A DNA stretch of 64,000 nucleotides, taken from positions 463,113 to 527,112 of IMG/VR virus record IMGVR_UViG_3300005613_000001. One strand, 5' to 3'. The notes below the pieces were generated by a model. It saw only the letters and a list, made by a program, of their open reading frames with translations, made no database searches and was not told the origin of the DNA. This document shows, one piece after another, positions 52,504-60,013 of the stretch. This stretch comes from a virus. The translations under genes were made by a program, and so were the position numbers. Numbering within the stretch: position 1 is the stretch's first letter; each line of letters begins with the position of its first letter.

Positions 52504-52512
52504 GCCCAATTT

Positions 52513-52908
52513 GTTCGGACTGCTGGTGACCTTTTGCTAAATTTTTCTCAATTCACTTATCAACCGTAGTTGATGCATTGTGATTGCGAATGGCTTTAGC
52601 TGCCTGGGTTCCCTCCACATGATTGACAACTTTTCCGAAGAGGTTGTCACAGTTTTTTTTCAGGGCTCCTCTTGTACTCCGTTGCCACACGGGCGGGTTC
52701 CCAAATCTCTCAAGGTGGCTTTATGATAACGACTTCTCCTCTTCTGTCAAGGGCAGAAGTTTGGGGATCGCTGCCTCTCTCCCTAGAGGCAGCAATTCCC
52801 CAGGAGCGTTAAAGGCTTCCATCGCCACCGATTGTGTTTTCAAAGAACGTTTGCCCCGAAGGACGAGAGCCAAGTATAGCGGTTTGCCAAATCCATGCAA
52901 CCCCAATT
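52513..52908 (-). other. Non-coding interval with strong hairpins upstream of the RNA promoters
   Basis: Between the end of the 52.9-55.2 kb gene and promoter P1. It holds a 9-bp perfect hairpin GCTGCCTCT/AGAGGCAGC (about 52771-52794) enclosed by GGGGA/TCCCC, a 6-bp CTTCTG/CAGAAG, and a 7-bp TGACAAC/GTTGTCA (about 52624-52650). A 63-codon minus-strand frame starting with GTG at 52912 is present but resembles nothing known and has no ribosome site; I treat it as unproven. The segment may be a separate small RNA or the 3' untranslated region of the upstream gene. Confidence 0.45.
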
Positions 52909-55164
52909 TCACCGCTTGGAGGACTTTTTCTTGGAGAAGCGTAGCTTTTTAAATTTTCTACGCATATTGTCTTTTTTGTCTATCTCACCAGGAGGGTCGG
53001 AGTCACCGCATTGTCCCCTAAATGCCCCGCTTCCATCACCACTAGAAGAAAATGTATTCAGATCACCGTCTTCCCAAAAGCGGTTTTCTCCAAGACTACC
53101 GAGGAACTCACTATGATGTTTCCGAATATCAGCAGCATCTTTGGAACTAATTATACCTAATTTCTGTTGAAAGTCTATCCAATCACTAAGGGCTTCGCCT
53201 CCCCATGATATTCTTTCAAACCCGCTTAGTTTATTAAGAGGTTTAAACCGTACTGCTTTATCAATATGGTCTAACTTTTCTTCTCCTGGGTAGTTAATTT
53301 GGAAGAATTTTTTAGCCCTACGAATATTTGGTACAAATGCCTGGCCGTAAGATTTCCTGTCAGGAAGCTCATCTGATTCCATTGCATCGTGAAGATGCTT
53401 AAGCCTTCTTAAGAATTCGGACATATACACTTTCATGTCGGCATCTTGCATTGCTTGATCGTAAAACCTTTTAAGTATTTGACGATTATTCAAGGATGGT
53501 TTTTCTTTTGTTAATTTTCGCCAAGAATAAACTAAGTGTATTGCATGTGTTGTCTGTCTTATTGCTCTTTTTTCCCAATCTTCACGCTTTGAATCTACTG
53601 CCGCCTCTATTACTTCAAGCGTTTTCCTTAGAGTTGTTTCCAAAGAATGTTTTGTCATTTCCTCTGTGGTGCCTCTAATTGAAGAGCGATTTTTATAACC
53701 GGATGATCTACCATAGGAAACTATACTGTGAGCGCCTCTGTCTTCATCCCAATAATCAGCTTCATCTTTTAGATTGTTAAACCAATCATTGAATTCCCCG
53801 GTTAATTCAACCGAATCACTTATATCAAAATCTTGAGGAAGTCCTTTCCGTTTCCTCCACTCCGCCTTTAGGAAACTTTTCCACAAATTCATATCCCAAA
53901 GATATTCATTAGAAACTTTATATTGTCTTCTAAATTGATCTGCTAATTGGGCATATTTCAAACTAGGTCGTCCTTCAACTTGTTTATGTGTAGGATTTTC
54001 AAAGTTTGGAACTGTTGCAACGTGTTCCCAAGTACCAGGCGTAAGAAAAACAGCTTGCGTTGGCTCAGACGCATAAATAGTATCCGTCCCTATATCAGAG
54101 ATCCCAGAGACTCCCATTTTTCTTAGAATAGCTGACCACGTAATCCACGGGCGAGTATCACTAAGTTTGTCTGACCATCGTTTTGCCACCTGATAGAGAA
54201 CACCTATATCTGAATTGAAGCTATTTGATTTCACCCATTCTTTTGTTTTCTCAAAATCAACCTCAGGATGTTTTTCAGCAAATTTTTTCAACACATCCTC
54301 AAAAGGAATTCTACCCTGTTTACCCCTTTTGATTAATCTTTTTACATGCGTCCAATATTCTTTAAGTGTCTTGTTTATAAAGCGTATTGATTTTTCGCCA
54401 AGATTTTCTTCAATATCTAAATACTCACTGTTTTTCAAAATATCCCAAAAACCATCAACAAGCTCGTCCCAATTCACCTTTTTTATATCTCTAATAGAAC
54501 CAGACAAAGTAAGACTTTTATAAAGTGACTGCTGTAATGAATCTAGTGCTCTTGCTATCACTTGATACCATTGAACTTCATCCCTGGGTTCTCCAAAAAA
54601 CTCCTCAAGGTCTTCATTTTCTATTTTCCACACTTTCTGTAAGTGCTTAGAGATAACCATTCTATACTGATTTAACAAATACAAAGGATCTCGCCCGGCA
54701 TTGATAGACGAAGTTTGCATCATCTTGCCTTTATCATTCTTCTTCTTTGTTATTAAGACTTGAATCCAAGGCTTAGCAGAGGCAAACAAATCATCTGGGT
54801 TATCTCTCATCATTTTGATTGCATAACGAATTGGATATGCATAAAGACCTATAGGCGTCTCTGTCCATGTTGTCTTGGGATTAATGCCTAATTTTTCAAG
54901 ATCAGTGAAACTAACCCATATTTCCTTGGGATGTACACCTTTAGTTTTTAAAGCTTTTTTAATAAACTCTAAATGTGTTATTCTTTCATCATAACGATAT
55001 GTCCGCCCCGTTTTTGGATTGATAAGAGGGTGTTTCACATGGGCGGGAACTATCTTCTTTTGACCTTCTAAGATAGACTCAATGAGCATCTCCATCTCCG
55101 TGTTGTGGAGATCAAGTAAAATGTCCTCACATTCGGAGGTTATTAAATACTCAGAGAACTTCAT
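52909..55164 (-). CDS. Large protein with capsid-targeting-like N-terminus, unknown function
   Basis: 751 residues from the ATG at 55164. An earlier in-frame start (55323) would overlap the divergent heat-shock gene and its leader, and the sequence there is not protein-like. The chosen start gives MKFSEYLITSECEDILLDLHN, similar to T4 targeting peptides. Beyond residue ~45 is a Lys-rich segment containing PAHVKHPLINPKTGRTYRYDERITHL, then long mixed helices with many Trp/Lys. No catalytic motif is recognised; C-terminus very basic (RRKFKKLRFSKKKSSKR). A packaged, possibly injected, DNA-binding protein is inference. Confidence 0.65.
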   Translation of the reverse strand: MKFSEYLITSECEDILLDLHNTEMEMLIESILEGQKKIVPAHVKHPLINPKTGRTYRYDERITHLEFIKKALKTKGVHPKEIWVSFTDLEKLGINPKTTWTETPIGLYAYPIRYAIKMMRDNPDDLFASAKPWIQVLITKKKNDKGKMMQTSSINAGRDPLYLLNQYRMVISKHLQKVWKIENEDLEEFFGEPRDEVQWYQVIARALDSLQQSLYKSLTLSGSIRDIKKVNWDELVDGFWDILKNSEYLDIEENLGEKSIRFINKTLKEYWTHVKRLIKRGKQGRIPFEDVLKKFAEKHPEVDFEKTKEWVKSNSFNSDIGVLYQVAKRWSDKLSDTRPWITWSAILRKMGVSGISDIGTDTIYASEPTQAVFLTPGTWEHVATVPNFENPTHKQVEGRPSLKYAQLADQFRRQYKVSNEYLWDMNLWKSFLKAEWRKRKGLPQDFDISDSVELTGEFNDWFNNLKDEADYWDEDRGAHSIVSYGRSSGYKNRSSIRGTTEEMTKHSLETTLRKTLEVIEAAVDSKREDWEKRAIRQTTHAIHLVYSWRKLTKEKPSLNNRQILKRFYDQAMQDADMKVYMSEFLRRLKHLHDAMESDELPDRKSYGQAFVPNIRRAKKFFQINYPGEEKLDHIDKAVRFKPLNKLSGFERISWGGEALSDWIDFQQKLGIISSKDAADIRKHHSEFLGSLGENRFWEDGDLNTFSSSGDGSGAFRGQCGDSDPPGEIDKKDNMRRKFKKLRFSKKKSSKR

Positions 55165-55169
55165 AAAAA

Positions 55170-55177
55170 TATTTATA
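55170..55177 (-). promoter_or_regulatory. T4-late-like TATAAATA box abutting the start codon
   Basis: TATAAATA on the minus strand (55177-55170) ends five bases before the ATG at 55164, so transcription would begin at or next to the start codon (leaderless). No ribosome site is present. A -35-like TTGGAC lies 18 bp upstream. Confidence 0.4.
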
Positions 55178-55309
55178 GTTTGGCACTCAATTTGCGTCCA
55201 AATTAACTTAATTAAATTAGCTGTCAATATGGCAGCTAGAAGCCTAGACCTTGTAGGATGGGCTAACTGGACGTAGTTACGACAGTTTTTATAGAAAGAG
55301 AGGTATAGT

Positions 55310-55813
55310 ATGTTACGTCGCAATCGTCATGGGCATGGACACGGTAGATGCCGAAATGATTTTCTTTTCCCAATTGAAACGCAACTCAATAAGCTTTTTG
55401 ACCAATTCTTTGAAAGTGATGGTTTAAAAGATTCTGTCAAATCAACTCAGGGATATCCAAAAATGGATGTTATTGAAGATGATAATTGTTTGCAATTCAA
55501 ATTGGCGGTTCCTGGTGTGAAGTTAGATGATCTTCAAATTGAAGTTGAGGACTTTTTGGACAGGGTATCGCCCCATAGAATTTTAACAATCTCGGGTAAA
55601 ATGTCGGAAGAGTACGCTTCAAAAGATGATGCTGTATTCCACATCAGAGAACTAAGACACTCCCAATTCCAGAGAGTGCTTCAAATTCCTGATCTTGTAG
55701 AAGGAGAACCTGAAGCTGAACTTCATGATGGCATTTTGGTTCTCAAATGGAAAATCAAAAAGGAAGAATTGCCTCCTACAAAGAAAGCAATTCCAATTAA
55801 AACTACTGAATAA
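55310..55813 (+). CDS. Small heat-shock protein (Hsp20/alpha-crystallin)
   Basis: 167 residues. His/Gly/Arg-rich start (RRNRHGHGHGRC), then the alpha-crystallin domain from about residue 48 to 150: PKMDVIEDDNCLQFKLAVPGVKLDDLQIEVED, RILTISGKM, FHIRELRHSQFQRVLQIPDLV, AELHDGILVLKWKIKK, ending with a proline tail. The usual A-x-x-x-n-GvL motif appears as AELHDGILVLKW. It is an ATP-independent chaperone; several phages carry one, probably for capsid assembly or stress. Ribosome site GAGAGG, and a strong terminator follows. Confidence 0.92.
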   Translation: MLRRNRHGHGHGRCRNDFLFPIETQLNKLFDQFFESDGLKDSVKSTQGYPKMDVIEDDNCLQFKLAVPGVKLDDLQIEVEDFLDRVSPHRILTISGKMSEEYASKDDAVFHIRELRHSQFQRVLQIPDLVEGEPEAELHDGILVLKWKIKKEELPPTKKAIPIKTTE

Positions 55814-55818
55814 CCGAA

Positions 55819-55855
55819 AGAAACGCCCCGGTTTTACCGGGGCGTTTCTCTTTTA
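55819..55855 (+). terminator. Terminator after the heat-shock gene
   Basis: 13-bp perfect stem (AGAAACGCCCCGG/CCGGGGCGTTTCT) with a 5-nt loop, followed by CTTTTAA. It isolates the heat-shock gene as a one-gene unit. Confidence 0.92.
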
Positions 55856-55860
55856 ATTCT

Positions 55861-56703
55861 ATGGATTATCTAGTTATCATTGACAATACGCCCCATTTTC
55901 ATTGGCAAGCCGAACTGCTTATCGAAAGCTTTAAAATGAAAGGCTTAGAAGATAAGCTGGCTATAGGAATCGTTGATAATAGATCAAAACAAAGAGTTAA
56001 TCATACGCGAAACCTCATTGACCATAAAAGAAACTTCTCATTTAAGGGGCGGACAACACAATACGACCCCTCTAATTTCCCCTATGGGGCCTATTTGGCA
56101 ATTAAAGAGGAGATCATTAAACAACCATTCGTTTTATTGCACGCTGATACAATATTATTAAAACCCATAGAAGCGGAAGAAACAAATGTCACCTTTTCCC
56201 GTGATGATGACCCCCTAGAAGAAATCTTAGAGCATACTGATTTTAAAACATATTTTAATTTAATTTTAAAGAGAAGAGAAATTCCTACCCTCAACATCTC
56301 TCCCGTTGGTGGCATTTGTCAATTTAATGATATCCCGCCTCTGTTTTTTGAACAAATGATCATGTGGGCTGACTCTTTGACAAATAAATGGTCTGAAAGA
56401 AATTGGAAATATATAAACAAAGCCGCATTGATGTTGACTTTAACGGACTTTTTAGGGATACTAACCCTCCAAGGTAAAAATTATGAAGTGCCTTTAATTG
56501 CTCATTTGGGGGAACATAATTTCATTCATTACTCCAAAGGCTTGCCGCCTCATTTTCATAAATCAATGTTTACCTATAGTCCGACAAAGGTTGCATTTTC
56601 TAATATTGATAACCCCTTCCAGGTATTGTTAGAAAACAACCCGACTACGACTACCGATTATGTACAAAACGTTATCAATTCATATAAAAGAAGGAAAACA
56701 TGA
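55861..56703 (+). CDS. Glycosyltransferase-like protein
   Basis: 280 residues. Begins YLVIIDNTPHFHWQAELLIESFK, has FVLLHADTILLKPIE (about 89-104) with a DxD-like HADT donor site, later SPVGGICQFN, and ends with a basic tail. This is the layout of GT-A enzymes that act on protein-bound or nucleotide sugars. Acceptor unknown. It starts immediately after the terminator and its stop overlaps the next ATG. Confidence 0.6.
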   Translation: MDYLVIIDNTPHFHWQAELLIESFKMKGLEDKLAIGIVDNRSKQRVNHTRNLIDHKRNFSFKGRTTQYDPSNFPYGAYLAIKEEIIKQPFVLLHADTILLKPIEAEETNVTFSRDDDPLEEILEHTDFKTYFNLILKRREIPTLNISPVGGICQFNDIPPLFFEQMIMWADSLTNKWSERNWKYINKAALMLTLTDFLGILTLQGKNYEVPLIAHLGEHNFIHYSKGLPPHFHKSMFTYSPTKVAFSNIDNPFQVLLENNPTTTTDYVQNVINSYKRRKT

Positions 56704-56888
56704 GAAAATCATTAGCATCATTAACAACTGGGATAGCTGGCATCATTTGCTTTGTAGGCGCTTGGAAAATCTGTGAGGCGGGGAACCCTAATTGGCCCTG
56801 GTTTCTATTAGCTGGGACGGCGGCGGTACTTCTAAGCTGTGCAACTGCGGCGGTTCCCGAAGAGGAAAAAGAAGACGAAGACCTATGA
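56700..56888 (+). CDS. 62-residue membrane protein
   Basis: Two short hydrophobic segments (SLASLTTGIAGIICFVGAWKI and WPWFLLAGTAAVLLSCATAAV) with an acidic tail (EEEKEDEDL). ATG overlaps the preceding stop and its stop overlaps the next ATG (ATGA both times). Small holin-like topology, but nothing proves it. Confidence 0.6.
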   Translation: MRKSLASLTTGIAGIICFVGAWKICEAGNPNWPWFLLAGTAAVLLSCATAAVPEEEKEDEDL

Positions 56889-57724
56889 TGTATCATGGTG
56901 ATGCAATTAAATTGCTTCCCACTTTAGACCCAGGATTTGATGCTGCTATTGTTGACCCCCCGTACAGCACCGCATTTGTTGGTAAGTTCTATAACGTCCT
57001 AAAGAAATATCAAAAAAAAGCCTCCCTGAGTGAAAAGAGAGATTGCAACGCATGGGCGTGGGGTGGGTTGCCCGGCTATTGGTCGGACCAGTTTTATAAG
57101 ACAAGCCCTGAGTTCGAACAATTTACTGAGGCGTGGATGAAAGAGGTTTTCCGTCTTTTAAAGCCAGGGAGCTTCTTCGCCTGTTTTGGCACGAACAAGT
57201 TGGTCCATGTGAATGTCCGATTAGCGGAGTCAGTAGGCTTCCAAAATAGGGACTTGCTCATCTGGCGTTACACCCCTACATTTACCAAAGGATACTCTCT
57301 CAAACGGATTGATGGAAAGCCTGAATCCAAACGGTTTTCCACGGCACTAGCCGCCTCTTATGAGCCAATCATGCTTTTCCAGAAACCGTTTTCAGGAACC
57401 AATAAAGACAATTACGCTCAGAACCAAACGGGCTTTTTGGACACAGAGGCACTTCCATCTAACATCATTGAAATAAATAAACCAGATAAAGCAGAGAAGG
57501 TTGATAATCCACATTATGCTATCAAACCCCTCAAATTAATGGAAGTTTTATGCAAAGGACTAAGAGCAACGAGAATAATTGATCCTTTTATGGGGTCAGG
57601 TCCATTGGCTGTAGCTAGTGCAAAATTGCGTTGTGAATACGTGGGCATGGAATTAGAACGTGAATTTTATGATTATGCCCTTGACTCAGTTCAGCATTTT
57701 TTTATAACTAAAGGGCATGTCTGA
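56885..57724 (+). CDS. Solitary DNA methyltransferase, beta-class
   Basis: 279 residues from the ATG at 56885, which overlaps the upstream stop (ATGA). Catalytic motif AAIVDPPYSTAF (about 17-28) precedes the SAM motif IIDPFMGSGPLAVASAKLRCEYVGME (about 230-255), the beta-class order, with HYAIKPLKLME before it. WDxYGxQWY-type target region not obvious. It stands apart from the RM island and from any nuclease, so is probably an orphan enzyme that modifies phage DNA or regulates replication. Confidence 0.87.
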   Translation: MMYHGDAIKLLPTLDPGFDAAIVDPPYSTAFVGKFYNVLKKYQKKASLSEKRDCNAWAWGGLPGYWSDQFYKTSPEFEQFTEAWMKEVFRLLKPGSFFACFGTNKLVHVNVRLAESVGFQNRDLLIWRYTPTFTKGYSLKRIDGKPESKRFSTALAASYEPIMLFQKPFSGTNKDNYAQNQTGFLDTEALPSNIIEINKPDKAEKVDNPHYAIKPLKLMEVLCKGLRATRIIDPFMGSGPLAVASAKLRCEYVGMELEREFYDYALDSVQHFFITKGHV

Positions 57725-57944
57725 ATTAGCCTTCCACACAAATGAAGAACTAATCAGCGAACTGCTCTCCCGAGCCACATTCGCTGGTTTCATCGTTCGC
57801 CCCAAAAGACCTACTGAAGAGGCTGAAAAAGAAGCCTCAGTAGAATTTGATTTAAGTTGGAGTCCCCGCCTCAGAATTGTTGTTGTAAAAGAGCTTCTTA
57901 AAGAGGCTTTGTGCAAATTAGAACCCATTGATGAAACGAATTAG
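57717..57944 (+). CDS. 75-residue hypothetical protein
   Basis: Alpha/beta: LAFHTNEELISELLSRATFAGFIVRPKR, then ASVEFDLSWSPRLRIVVVKELLKEAL. Overlaps the methyltransferase end by 8 nt; 9 nt before the AAA gene. Similar in composition to small phage adaptor proteins, not recognised. Confidence 0.58.
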   Translation: MSELAFHTNEELISELLSRATFAGFIVRPKRPTEEAEKEASVEFDLSWSPRLRIVVVKELLKEALCKLEPIDETN

Positions 57945-57952
57945 GTGATTAC

Positions 57953-59278
57953 ATGAATGGCTGTTGTAACCCTGACCCCGCCCCAGTTGATCTTAACAAG
58001 CCCGAACGATGGACTCCCTGCTATCCGGGTCTGCTTGAATTAAAACAAGCCATGCCCAAAATAGCGGAATTGTTAGACACAACCACGGATAACCTTAATG
58101 TTATTGAATTTTGGAGCTTTCCTACACACCACATGGCGAGTTCATTCAATGATCGGCCAATAAAAAGCCGAGGGCTTCACGGAGATTTGCCTCTCATCCA
58201 AAGTGGTCCCCTTCATGGTAAAAAGGGTCGCCCCGGTTTGGGGATGTTTTTGTATCAATGTCGTAACATAGATGATCCTAAATTGTTAGTGGGAACAGAT
58301 ATTGCGGAAGAGCGTGGTGATTATGTTTTATACAACACAAAGAATCTCAGCGGTTGGACCGACACCTATATAATTTGCCGAAAAGGAGAGGCATATAGAA
58401 TCATAAGGAATTGCCACCGCCTCGCTAAATTGGCTAATGTTGAAGAGAAGCCGGTTTTAGAAGAGGGATTAATGGAAGAAATTGTTGCTTCTAGTATTCA
58501 TTTCCTTTTGAACTCTAAACAGATTGAAAAGTATGGTGTGAGAATTAAAAGAGGCATTCTATTAGATGGACCTCCGGGTAACGGCAAAACGATGGCTTGT
58601 CGTTATATTCAAAATCTATGTACTGCCAACGATATTGACTGGGGAACTGTAAATGCCAGCGATATTGATAAGGCGTATGCAGACAACGAAATGGAACATC
58701 TTTTCAATCGTTACACCGTGACTTTCTTTGACGATATCGATATTTCGTATCTCAGTCGTAAGCACGGCAACGGGAAAATGGCTTGTTCCATCTTAACGTG
58801 TATGGATGGTATGTCCCGCACAAGTCATGCTGTGCGAATTTTTACCACCAACGAAGCAATTGACGATTTGGACCGTGCTTTTATCAGACCAGGAAGAATT
58901 GATAAGCGGTTCATCTTTAACATCCCAACTGCCGCTTTGCGGGCTCGTTTATTGGAAACTTGGCCTGAAGAAATTACTGACAATATCGATACCGCGAAAC
59001 TCGTAAAAGCGACACACGACAACTCATTTGCAGAGATTGAGGCCATTCGGGCTAATTTGGTGACTAACTTCATCTTTGGGGATCAAACTTGGGATTTGGA
59101 AAAAGCACTTGATGACTTCAAGAACAGCGCAGGATCGTTCTTCTTGAAGAAAAACAACGTGGGTTTCTCAAAACAATCCGGTGTGGAGCCCCATGTGCCA
59201 GATGCCTCTGAGCCAGATATAACAGAGAACCCCCCAAGCAGGAGGGGTAATGGGCAACCAATCCGAGTTGGTTTTTAA
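57953..59278 (+). CDS. BCS1-like AAA ATPase
   Basis: 441 residues. AAA module of the BCS1 clade: Walker A GPPGNGKT (about 205-212), Walker B FFDDID (about 259-264), sensor TTNEAIDDLD, then the diagnostic RPGRIDKRF arginine-finger region (about 310-318). The preceding ~190 residues are family-specific with Cys at NGCC. BCS1-type proteins translocate folded proteins in mitochondria; bacterial and phage relatives may remodel protein complexes. In a phage, a role in DNA-protein or virion assembly is inferred. Ribosome site TTAGGTGA before the ATG. Confidence 0.83.
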   Translation: MNGCCNPDPAPVDLNKPERWTPCYPGLLELKQAMPKIAELLDTTTDNLNVIEFWSFPTHHMASSFNDRPIKSRGLHGDLPLIQSGPLHGKKGRPGLGMFLYQCRNIDDPKLLVGTDIAEERGDYVLYNTKNLSGWTDTYIICRKGEAYRIIRNCHRLAKLANVEEKPVLEEGLMEEIVASSIHFLLNSKQIEKYGVRIKRGILLDGPPGNGKTMACRYIQNLCTANDIDWGTVNASDIDKAYADNEMEHLFNRYTVTFFDDIDISYLSRKHGNGKMACSILTCMDGMSRTSHAVRIFTTNEAIDDLDRAFIRPGRIDKRFIFNIPTAALRARLLETWPEEITDNIDTAKLVKATHDNSFAEIEAIRANLVTNFIFGDQTWDLEKALDDFKNSAGSFFLKKNNVGFSKQSGVEPHVPDASEPDITENPPSRRGNGQPIRVGF

Positions 59279-59323
59279 AATCACTTACCATTAGCTTAAT
59301 CTATGGTAGAGTGTAAATAAGGT

Positions 59324-60013
59324 ATGAAGACGGAGATCATCGCTCATAGAGGCATCAAAACCCACTGGGCTCCTGAAAATACCTTACATGCCATCGCTGG
59401 AGCTTGGAAACGGAATATCAGTGCAGAAATCGATATCCGCCTCACAAAAGACGGAAGAATCGCTGTCATTCACGATTCTAACACAAAACGGTTACTTAGG
59501 AAGAATTGGCAAGTTAGCAAAACACCCCTGAAACGACTGGCTTCTAGGAAGATTGTAGATTCCAATAAAACCATTTCTGCTTTAGGACAAATCCTAAAAC
59601 GATTTCCCAAAGGAAATTCCCGCCTCTTTATTGAAATCAAATGTGGAGATGCAATTCTTCCGGTGTTAAAGAATTGCTTGTTAAGGTTTCCTGATAAACT
59701 AGATCAAATTGCCATTGTCTCTTTTCATCTTAACATGCTTGCGAAGTGTGTAGATGAACTTCCTAAAACCAAACTTTATTGGACGGGACCAAAAGTAAGG
59801 GATCACCGAGGAATTCCAATTAGCGGCTTCTTGTGTCGTTGGATATCCGAAGAAAGTGTTAAAGTTGCTCACGAACAAGGACATGAGATATACGCTTGGA
59901 CTATTAATTCATACGATAGAGCCCAATGCCTTATAAATTGGGGCGTGGATGGCATTATCACCGATAGAGCATTGCAAATTCTGGAATTCTTAAAAAGACG
60001 GATCAGGTTGTAA
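59324..60013 (+). CDS. Glycerophosphodiester phosphodiesterase (GDPD)
   Basis: 229 residues. The GDPD TIM-barrel signature is complete: EIIAHRGIKTHWAPENTLHAI (4-24) with the catalytic His, AEIDIRLTKDGRIAVIHD (about 34-51) with metal-binding Glu and Asp, LFIEIK, and a C-terminal GHEIYAWTINSYDRAQCLINWGVDGIITD. It cleaves glycerophosphodiesters to glycerol-3-phosphate. In a phage it may attack host membrane or wall polymers or recycle lipid; inference. It overlaps the next gene by one base (TAATG). Confidence 0.9.
   Translation: MKTEIIAHRGIKTHWAPENTLHAIAGAWKRNISAEIDIRLTKDGRIAVIHDSNTKRLLRKNWQVSKTPLKRLASRKIVDSNKTISALGQILKRFPKGNSRLFIEIKCGDAILPVLKNCLLRFPDKLDQIAIVSFHLNMLAKCVDELPKTKLYWTGPKVRDHRGIPISGFLCRWISEESVKVAHEQGHEIYAWTINSYDRAQCLINWGVDGIITDRALQILEFLKRRIRL

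Larger units (their letters stand above)
52381..52512 (-). repeat. Duplicated promoter unit (two 43-bp identical copies)
   Basis: The 43-bp sequence at 52381-52423 recurs unchanged at 52470-52512, 89 bp away; weaker similarity extends ~20 bp upstream of each (CAGCAG-CCG-ACAA). Each copy carries a full sigma70 promoter. Confidence 0.93.

Noticed and set aside
51021-52908. tmRNA, RNase P RNA, rRNA fragment or group II intron
   Set aside because: None of the conserved sequences I could test (tmRNA ends, P4 of RNase P, domain V GAGCCGTATG-type hairpin) are present; a GAGCCGT start near 51330 does not continue as domain V.
52721-52912. IS200/IS605 TnpB C-terminus with guide RNA
   Set aside because: The frame lacks the RuvC and zinc-finger motifs of TnpB, and no larger reading frame precedes it.
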